Source: Dryococelus australis | Taxonomy: Eukaryota > Arthropoda > Insecta > Phasmatodea > Phasmatidae | Direction: 5' to 3' | Length of the DNA: 64,000 nt | NCBI GenBank assembly: GCA_029891345.1 | Contig: CM057000.1 | Span: 133,164,163 to 133,228,162, forward strand | Shown here: piece after piece, positions 56,541 through 64,000 of the stretch | Layout: every line of letters starts with the position of its first letter | How positions within the stretch are numbered: position 1 is the stretch's first letter | Program-made: the position numbers and the translations under genes | The notes under the pieces: model-generated | Databases searched by the model: none | Told to the model about the DNA's origin: nothing | What the model saw: the letters and a program-made list of their open reading frames with translations, nothing else

Positions 56541-56926
56541 TATATTCACATTTTTTAAATCAACCCTTAGAAAAGTCACCCCGCGTATGACGTGTTTTAT
56601 TGTTTCCTGTGTCTGGTATCATAAGCGTTTTATACTTCTGTTGCCATAGAAGTATCTTATTTTTGGTTAAATGGGTATTTAACATATATTTTATGAATAA
56701 ATTTTAAAACAAAGAGAAAAAAGGTGTGTTGGTAATCCCTAGTAAGAAATAGTTCTTATGCAAAATATTATTAAACGGTGTGCGCATGAATACTGTGTGC
56801 GTTGTTCCTTTGATGCAGTTTTCTAAGACTTGGTTAAGCTTTGTTTGCATGAGGCGGATGAATAAGCTGGAATTAGTATTTCTTGCAGGTTTAAGCTACA
56901 GAAAATTTGGAAGTAACCATAAATTA
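56541..56926 (-). mobile_element. TA-2 element copy g
   Basis: Left TATATTCACATTTTTTAAAT then CAACCCTTAGAAAAGTCACC, with the outer TIR partly lost. Interior TAGTAAGAAATAGTTCTTAT and TTCTAAGACTTGGTTAAGC. Right GAAGTAACCAT breaks off where SINE-B starts. Confidence 0.75.
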
Positions 56927-56929
56927 CTG

Positions 56930-57447
56930 TAGGGCTTAACGTCTCGTCGACAGCGAGGTCATTAGAGAAGTAGCTAGTTGCTTAGACATGCAGGAATGGG
57001 GAAGGATCTGACTTAAGGAACCATGCCAGCAATCGCCTGGAGTGATTTCGGGGAAACCATAGGTAGGGATATGTAAAATTCGCGTTATTATTTGGCATCA
57101 GGTTGAACTTCACAGTGCTGTATGCACAAGAGCCGGCGTAATTTCTCCATTGGCTGACGCATAGATGTGAAGTCACTCCCTCTCTGACTGACCTACTCGT
57201 GATTGGGGCACACAATTGTGAAGTGTTCCTTCATTGGTGCAGAGTCACCTGGGGTGTGTCACATAAGGTATCGTCCAATGAGAAACGTATTGCAAAGATG
57301 CATGTGTTTCAAGTTTAATATGTCCACAAATAATAACTCGAATTTTGCAGGTCTCTAACCATAGGAAATCGGGATCAGGATGGCCGTAGCGGGTTTCGAA
57401 CCCACATCCACCGGCATGCACTTCCGAAGGTTTATCACTGTGGCACA
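56930..57447 (-). mobile_element. SINE-B, split by a hAT-M insertion
   Basis: Two SINE pieces on the minus strand: the head at 57358-57447 (GTGCCACAGTGATAAACC, box B GTGGGTTCGAAACCCGC) and the body at 56930-57063. The body includes CACTCCAGGCGATTGCTGGC and ATGACCTCGCTGTCGACGAG. This text closely resembles a tRNA-derived SINE widespread in arthropod genomes, as I remember it. The interruption is exactly the hAT-M copy plus its 8 bp duplication. Confidence 0.85.
57064..57357. mobile_element. hAT-M copy 5, 294 bp, inside SINE-B
   Basis: ACCATAGG at 57056-57063 and 57358-57365 flanks tips TAGGGATATGTAAAATTCGC and TCGAATTTTGCAGGTCTCTA. A perfect 8 bp duplication in a known host sequence confirms hAT-type integration. 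The interior resembles copy 2 more than copies 3 and 4. Confidence 0.95.
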
Positions 57448-57449
57448 TG

Positions 57450-57689
57450 GGACCGTGGTGGTGTAGTGGTTAGACTAACCACCTCCCACCTAGGCGAGCC
57501 GGATTCGATTCCCGGCAGGACCGCTCCCGGATTTCGGCATGTGGGAATCCTGCCGGACGATGCCGTTGGTTGGCGGGTTTTACTTGGGATCTCCCGTTTC
57601 CTCCGCCCTTGCATTCAGGCTCTGCTCCATATTCGCCTCGTTTCACCTTCATCGGTTCTCAAGACCTCGATGTTAAGAGCCGCCTAAGT
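57450..57689 (+). mobile_element. SINE-A copy 10
   Basis: Starts GGACCGTGGTGGTGTAGTGG, box A TGTAGTGGTTAGACTAACCA, box B GGATTCGATTCCCGG, body to AAGAGCCGCCTAAG. The head lies within about 5 bp of the head of SINE-B on the other strand, giving a head-to-head pair. Confidence 0.9.
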
Positions 57690-58260
57690 AGCGCATCGCT
57701 GGGTCACTCTGAAGGAATACTCCGGCATTGAGACACACGACTCGACTCTCATAACATTTGATATTTGACTTGTGAAGTGAAGTGTTCTTGGGCAGAGTGT
57801 CAGATGAACGTATCGTGGCGCGGAAATTCTTGTACACATGAAGTCACGGTTCTTAGACTGTCCTTCCGTCAGGAGGCATGTTGCAACCGACTTGGGAGTG
57901 CATTTTAATCTCGTGTGCAAGGCTTTCAGGTGTTTAGTTTAAAGAGTGTCAGTTTAAAGACGCAAGACTCCTAACTTCGTTTCCAACTAACTTCTGGAAA
58001 GTGCCTCCATTTCCTGACGAGAACCTGCAGTCAGGCGTTTTATTTCTCGCAGCAGACAGTTGAAATGAAAACTAGTCTGTGAGCTGGAAACTCATAAAGG
58101 TAGAAGTACAATCTTGTATGCCTACATTTTCGGTATTTATTTCTCTCGCGTTGACGTTGTGTTGCGAACGACTGCAGTCGTAATTTTAAACAAACGTATG
58201 TGGCAGCAGAGCCTCCACTGAAGTCGCTGTATTTTTACACCAACCAAATGTCAGTGTTTT
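57690..58260. other. No gene recognised
   Basis: Moderate GC, no known domain or repeat. Confidence 0.4.
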
Positions 58261-59570
58261 TTACTCTGTTTCCAAGAAGTTAATCCTATAAATTATTGTA
58301 TAATATGTACACTTTACTACTAATTTCATGCAGAGTTTTCAAATTACTATTACTTTGTAGCAGAAAATAAACTGTAATATTCAAGTATTAATTTTTCTCC
58401 ACAACAAGGCAACTTATACACTCATAGCAATTGTAACTTCACTACAGTGCACGTGTCTTCTTTCCCTAATACAAAAGTAAAATCACAGATTGGTTCTAAT
58501 CGTAAATACACCGTTACTGTATGGTTTATACTGTTTTCACAAGTAATTTCATCATACCGTTAATACCAGCTCTTTTACAACTGTGTCATGTTAAATCACA
58601 TACTAATGTGTAGGTAATTTTACAGTTTTTACGTAATAACACGTAGTTAGAAACAAATTTATGAAAATTTTTCTTCAAACTGTGGATCACTATTCCTTCA
58701 CATATAGAAGTAATTCTTACCTCTACTGCTATAAAATCTTGTGTACTATTATTTATTTTCGTAAATTGCACACAAAACGTGTGAATTTACAAAAAAAAGA
58801 TTATTAATTAAATTGTGGCTATTTTTTCACATTTATCCACATGTATAACTGTTCTGTATTACTGTAAGTTATAATAAACAACAAATTCGTGCCTTTTGAA
58901 CAAAGATATGAGTGTTAAATTACAAATACTGTAGGCTACTGGTTTGAGTAAATTTCACATAAAAATGTGAAATTACCGATAATTATTTATGTGTAACTGT
59001 ACGCTCACATATATTTCAAAATGTAATGAATGTTACCACATACATGGTCACTGTAAAATTACACAATGAAAGATGTATAACTACAATAACTATTGAATTT
59101 GAGAGATTACACAACAACCATGTACCAGTAAAAATACACCATTTAAGATTTTAGTACAGGAAGAGGGTGTGAATTAGCATCCACATTATGTTTATTAAAA
59201 CGTACAGTACAATCGGGTAATTTTCTTCAAAAACTTGTAGTGCTCTCTGAATTCCCAATAATTTATGTGTAAAATTACACAATGAAAGATTTATAACTAC
59301 AATAACTATTGAATTTGAGAGATTACACAACAACCATGTAACAGTAAAAATACACCATTTAAGATTTTATTACAGGAAGAGGGTGTGAATTAGCATCCAC
59401 ATTATGTTTATTAAAACGTACAGTACAATCGGGTAATTTTCTTCAAAAACTTGTAGTGCTCTCTGAATTCCCAATAATTTATGTGTAAAATTACACGCGT
59501 TGTAGTCGTTTTCAAAAATTACTCATAAAAAATGTAAAATTACCAAAAAATTGTACGTGTAAATTTTCAA
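58261..59570. repeat. GTAAAATTAC-motif-rich AT tract
   Basis: GTAAAATTAC, its complement GTAATTTTAC and near variants recur roughly every 50-150 bp from about 58480 to 59545. Part of the tract is tandemly duplicated (59053-59484). No gene recognised. Confidence 0.5.
59053..59484 (+). repeat. 216 bp tandem duplication, two copies
   Basis: Units 59053-59268 and 59269-59484 are nearly identical; I count about three differences. The 12-mer GTAAAATTACAC starts each unit and recurs at 59485, so unequal pairing of this motif explains the duplication. Confidence 0.95.
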
Positions 59571-59654
59571 TTTTTTTTTAAAGCTATGATAGTGTCTAGA
59601 TACGAGTTTTTTAAAGTTAAACTAACCTGACAAAACATTACTTAACCTAAGATA

Positions 59655-59874
59655 CTATACTTGATCAATTTCAGAGTGGCAGCAGATATAAACACTGCCC
59701 GCGGCACAATCAAAGTCAGCGGCTGGCTTGTTGGATCACAATATCCCTAGTAGCATCATTTAGCCCAATGGTTGGTATAGGGATATTGTGAACCGACAAG
59801 TCAGCCACTGGCTTTTATTGTGCCGCTGACAATGTTTATACCTGCTGCCACCTTAGATTGGATAAAGTGTAGTT
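59655..59874. mobile_element. Foldback element, arms of about 95 bp
   Basis: The left arm up to CAATATCCCTA (59749) pairs with the right arm from TAGGGATATTGTG (59777), around a loop of about 28 bp. Matched blocks include GGCAGCAG(A/G)TATAAACA and GGCACAAT(C/A)AAAG. Weaker pairing may extend to about 59630 and 59895. Non-coding, family unknown. Confidence 0.85.
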
Positions 59875-60033
59875 AAATAAGGTTTTTGCGATATTAAATA
59901 ACTTAGGATACAGCCATTGGCGAATTAGTGGCTCGTTTACACTCGTGCATGCGCAGTTGACGAGGCCACGACTGTACACAGACGCGTATCTTCAGCCCTG
60001 TACTAGCGCAATTGAACTTCATCCTTCTATGAT

Positions 60034-60295
60034 GGGAGCCGCGGTGGTATAGTGGTTAGACTACTCGCATCCCACCTAGGCGAACCGGGTTCGATTCCCG
60101 GCGAGGTCGCTCCCGGACTTTCGCATGTGGGAATCCTGCCAGACGATGTCTCTGGTCGGCGGGTTTTCTCGGGGGTCTCCCGTTTCCGCCTGCCCTTTCA
60201 TTTTGGCGCTGCTCCAAGATCACCTCGTTTCACACTCATCGGCTCTCAGGAACTTGATTATATGAGCCGCCCAAATCTCTGCATTCGACTTCTCA
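60034..60295 (+). mobile_element. SINE-A copy 11, with 11 bp target duplication
   Basis: CCTTCTATGAT (60023-60033) and CCTTCTACGAT (60296-60306) flank a full-length copy. It is the best reference: box A TAGTGGTTAGACTACTCGC, box B GGTTCGATTCC at 60088-60098, body with CCAGACGATGTCTCTGGTCG, ending GAGCCGCCCAAATCTC. Confidence 0.95.
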
Positions 60296-60317
60296 CCTTC
60301 TACGATCTATGCAGGAC

Positions 60318-61019
60318 GTTGCAATATTGTAAGTCAATACTTCGGGGGAACATTCTTCACATCGGGAGGACGAGAGAATTTTATATTAACGTAGGACCGC
60401 AAACGCTTCGTTTCTTCGCTGCAGCCCAAAATGCATAACGTACAGTGTATGGCTTGCGTGCTGGATCATGGTACTGTGGAATGCCATCGCAGCGTTCGTT
60501 TGCATGATACACCACACCTCACACTAAGGCAATATTCCTAGAACAGTAGGAACTGCACAGGACGTAGTTACACAGGTGTGAAGGCTTATCGTTGGCTCTA
60601 GAGGAAATGTTCAAAATGCCCTCCATCAGCACGAACACATGCATCAACCTGCCGTTGTATGAACACCCGGATGCGTTGATGAATCCCTGGGAAATTCCTG
60701 ATTGTTTCGCAACCAGCCACAATACGGTTATAGAGAGTGCCCACGTCGTCCACTGGGGTTGCATACACAAGTTCCTTCAAATGTCCCCACGAATAGATAA
60801 AAATCTAGTGGATTCAAATCAGAGCTCCTCGGGGGCTCGTATGGGGCTGTCAATTACAGCTGCGATGGCATTGTACATAATCCAGCCCGCAAGCTATACA
60901 CTGTACGTTACGTCTGTAGAGAAGAAACGAAGCATTTGCGGACCTATTTTCAGATAACAATTTTTCATCCTCCAGATGTGAGGAATGTTCCCCCGAAGTA
61001 TCAGCATGCAATATTGCAA
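60318..61019 (-). mobile_element. Transposase tail between long inverted repeats
   Basis: The arms 60318-60493 and 60859-61019 are inverted copies of each other (for example CAATACTTCGGGGGAACATTC-type text against its complement near 60990, and ACGTACAGTGTATGGCTTGC against GCAAGCTATACACTGTACGT). Between them lies the 3' part of a transposase gene. The outer ends and target duplication are not defined. Confidence 0.75.
60598..60840 (-). pseudogene. Tc1/mariner-superfamily DDE transposase, C-terminal remnant
   Basis: The minus frame ending at 60598 reads LKELVYATPVDDVGTLYNRI then RNFPGIHQRIRVFIQRQVDA and ADGGHFEHFL. This matches the C-terminal part of DDE transposases that end with (R)GGHFEHLL after a LVY(x)TPV(x)(x)(x)(x)DL segment. 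Just upstream are traces of the SPDLNPLDFYLWG block in a second frame. The catalytic core is absent. Confidence 0.75.
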
Positions 61020-61700
61020 AACCATGTGTATTGACCTTCCCTTGGGCAGTTTTAAGTGCGAAGTATTCGGTCAACCACGTACACGGTAAAAAATGTATGG
61101 TAAACTTCATAAATTGTAATGGAAGTTTTCAACCTATACAGTTAATGGAAAAATGCCACATTTCATACTGCAGATGTTGGAACGTTTAGTGTCGTTATTA
61201 TACAGGGTTGGGGACATCCCTGCGCATTTGATTGTTTCGTGAGCGAATGTAGGAACGGTGTCATGTATGTATGGTACCATCCGCACTTTCTCAATATTCG
61301 TACACATTGGAATGGTGATTTTACGAATAATTTCTTATTAGAGTGTAGCTGTCGCTCTTACTTTCCTTGGCAGTGCCTTGTGGGTGTGGAATGTGGTATG
61401 ACGCATAGTGTAGCCACATTATTAAGTGGTTAGGCTGCTGGCTCGTGGTAACTGAAGCGTCCAGTGGAGGGCGCGAAGAACTTTTATGTGAGACATTTCA
61501 CCAACAAAAACTAACTAATCTTTGTAGATTTGAATTTTCCAAAATACCAACTGGCATCAGAAATACTGCAACCTGTCACCTCAGTTATTCGTACACACCG
61601 TGGCGAGAAAACTGATTTAAGTTACCTAATCGGAGGCTGACTGTTTGATGAACTCTGCAAATAAGACGCTGAGTAGTAGGGGCGTAGGGGGTTTCATTTC
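61020..61700. other. No gene recognised
   Basis: Near 61420-61470 AAGTGGTTAGGCTGCTGGCT resembles a tRNA box A without a box B. Otherwise featureless. Confidence 0.4.
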
Positions 61701-61710
61701 ACTTTTGATT

Positions 61711-61840
61711 AATCGGATCAACCCTTTGATATCAAATTGATATCAAAAGGGTTAATCCTTAATCCGATCCTAATCCGAACAGAAATTGTTAATCCTATCT
61801 TAATCCGGAAAATTTTTTTCGCTAATCCTTAATCCGATAG
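61711..61840. repeat. TAATCC motif cluster with palindrome
   Basis: Seven TAATCC motifs occur on the plus strand between about 61752 and 61838, several as CTTAATCCG or CTAATCC. They are preceded by an inverted repeat, 61715-61735 against 61737-61758, around TTTGATATCAA. It reads as a short degenerate array. Confidence 0.7.
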
Positions 61841-64000
61841 TTTTTCCCCGAGGTAATATTGATTGGATAAAATGGTATGAAACTTTCATTGTTTGATCCG
61901 ATGAATTTAATTGAGTTAATCAATCAAAATTGTTGTGTCATAAGTGTATATTTTAGTGCAAAGGCGTGGTAAGGCACTTTATTTGGATTCTTATTTTTCT
62001 TTTTGGGGTAGGGAGCGGCTTTGGTACGTCTTCACCCTTGGAGCTCTGGCGTCGTACTGATGTGTGGTGTGTTGGGTAAGGTGTATATATATGTGTTGAG
62101 CTTTGAGCAAGAGTGTCATAAGTGATTTTTTTTTTGGGTTTGGAGGAGATATTGCTCGTAGATGGTGTTGGGAGATAGGCGACTTTTAAAGAAGGCATTA
62201 TTCCGAATGAATAACAGTGCTAGTGTAATACAGGAGAGAAATTTCGGATTCTTTAAATGATTATAATCGAGATATATTTCAAAATAGTTTTACCTATCAA
62301 TATAAGCAAGTAACATGAGAGAAGTACAATGAACACAACCACGTGAATAACCTGGTCTCATAAAGAAACAAGTCCTAAACGATAGGAACTACGTGAGTCT
62401 CCAGGCATCATAAAGAAAATAAATTAACAAGCTACAACAAAGGGACAATGTCCCTGTAAATTAAACAGCAGTCTTCTTAAAGAGAAATAATTTGCTATTT
62501 GAAAACACATAAAAAAATTACACTACTTAACGCCTCAGAGTTGTACACGTACCTTACATGATTTTAAAACACGTCCGCCCGCCTGTGAGACTGGTGAATG
62601 AATAACATCAGTATAGGATTTGTAGATTATTATAAGCTGTTTCCAGCGCCATTTGGCAGGCAGCCTATCGCAATAAAAGCTTAGCGAATCCAGTAGTTAA
62701 CACTCGTAGAGGAACTTCTGAAATGGAATCCACATGTTAATAGAAATTAATTTATTAACATGCATAAAAAAAAAGAAAACATTTAACGAGAATCGCAATT
62801 AACAGTTAGTGATTTTAATGAATATCCAATCGCCCAGGAGGTCGCTGCAGCACTGACTTGGATATACCACTTACGTCGACTTATAAGCTGAACAAGATGT
62901 TGAGATTATACAGAACATGTGTGTGCGTTGGCCTACGTTTGATTATAGACTGAGCTGAAAAACTCGGAAATGAACTAAAAGTGAGTTGAAAATACACACA
63001 CAACTATGTTTATGATGCACGTACTAATTCACTATTGTAAGAATAATTCACTTTTAACACAATTTCCATCGAAGCGTAAGGAAACTTGGATGGCGTGAAG
63101 AAGGACTTAATCCCGCAAAGCGTAATCCTGCAACACTTTATGGAAACATAGTTTATATTACAACATGCAATCAAACTTCTTCGAAGAAAAATTATTTAAA
63201 ATAATGGATTTATTACATAGACCTGAATTATATTATCACAAATTTCTGTTAAGTCTGGGAAATTCACAGCACTTGTCAACGAAGTAATAGTTGAAAATCC
63301 TATGAATTTTCGTCAACCAAGCTCAGAATCTGTGTTTGCACGATAAATACTTATAAAATTATTGAAAATAATAGATGCACTTTATATGGCTTCACACAAA
63401 ATAAAAATTTTCCTGATATATTAAAGTTATAAAAATGTTTATACTAGTAGGATAGCTGAAGCCCGGAGCAGATACTATCACTTAACAATAGGTGAAGCCC
63501 ACTGGCCGTAACTCTGCTAGCCCTTCGATCGTTGCAAAGGACCCTGCCAGAATGCTGCGACTGGTGAAGAGGTTCTTTAAAGGTGAGAGAGATGTATGTG
63601 TGTGTATCCAGGAAAAGGGATGGCATCAAACTAACAAGGCGCTGGTCAGTGAGAGGTGGTCAGATCGCTCCTGCCTGCCTACACCCTCCTCCCCCCTCGC
63701 GACGCCCTTATGCCAGACCTTATTTTCGGTTTTCTCGAGGACTGTCTGCACCCTCTTGGCGATGCTTCACCCGACCCCCTCCCTCTGTGTAGCCAAGAAT
63801 GTGTCTTTGTCCGAGACGACAGGTTCCTTGCACCCGCTATGCGTCCTCCCCTCCACCTCCAGCACAGAACACGTGTTAGTTCATCACAAGAGCTGTCCAA
63901 CTGCTTACCTACCCTCAAGAAACCAAATTGGACAATTCCAAAACATTTACTTGTTTGGAAAACTACCCACGAATTTTTAACTGACCATACCTGACTAGCT
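61841..64000. other. No gene recognised
   Basis: AT-rich to about 63480, then GC-richer. The 162-residue plus frame at 63492-63980 is overlapped by three other frames and shows no known domain. It may be chance, or part of an exon running off the window, but I cannot support a gene. Confidence 0.4.

Noticed and set aside
63492-63980. 162-residue plus-strand frame at the window end
   Set aside because: Four frames overlap in this segment. Ser/Pro-rich with no domain, and no splice or start context that decides between them.

Overview
This window reads as a stretch of a large, repeat-rich eukaryotic genome, most likely an arthropod and probably an insect. The evidence is the mix of tRNA-derived SINEs, hAT, Tc1/mariner, PIF/Harbinger and Helitron DNA transposons, dinucleotide microsatellites, and the complete lack of bacterial gene organisation. 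The species cannot be named from the sequence. I recognise no intact host protein gene, rRNA or functional tRNA in the 64 kb. Nearly all short open frames look like chance frames or transposon remnants.

Most supportable content is transposon-derived. Working family names are mine. SINE-A is a roughly 250 bp tRNA-derived SINE with 11 copies. SINE-B and two further tRNA-headed repeats are present in single copies. TA-1 is a terminal-inverted-repeat (TIR) family whose tips read GGCTGTTCACGGTAAAGTGA next to TA; it has 12 copies in two interior classes of about 210-245 bp and 385-480 bp. TA-2 is a second family of about 400 bp with the related tip GTCCATTCACGGTTACTTC (7 copies). hAT-M is a 274-294 bp family with tips TAGAGACCTGCAAAATTCGC and 8 bp target duplications (5 copies). 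Coding remnants include two Tc1-like transposases (about 0.87-2.83 kb and 49.26-50.49 kb), a PIF/Harbinger element with a Myb/SANT-like ORF (7.14-8.05 kb), an internally deleted Helitron (37.0-38.2 kb), a LINE 3' tail (35.4-35.8 kb), a DDE transposase tail between long inverted repeats (60.3-61.0 kb) and an unrecognised acidic protein remnant (30.1-30.9 kb).

Layout. 0-3 kb holds a SINE-A and a Tc1 fossil split by other insertions. 3-13 kb holds TA-1/TA-2 elements, the Harbinger element, TA microsatellites, and a hAT-M copy carrying a nested TA-flanked element. 13-19 kb has a tRNA-headed SINE, TA-1/TA-2 copies and a TIR element with TCA duplications. 21-30 kb alternates hAT-M, SINE-A and TA-1. 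30-35 kb has the unknown coding remnant and a G-rich/T-rich low-complexity tract. 35-42 kb has a LINE inside a TA-2, the Helitron, three further TIR elements and a foldback element nested in a SINE-A. 42-49 kb is sparse. 49-64 kb has the second Tc1, three TA-2 copies, a hAT-M nested in SINE-B, a 216 bp tandem duplication, a long foldback and a TAATCC motif cluster.

The clearest results are nested insertions with exact target-site duplications. They give family assignments (8 bp for hAT, TTAA, TA, TTA) and a relative order of activity without needing a database.
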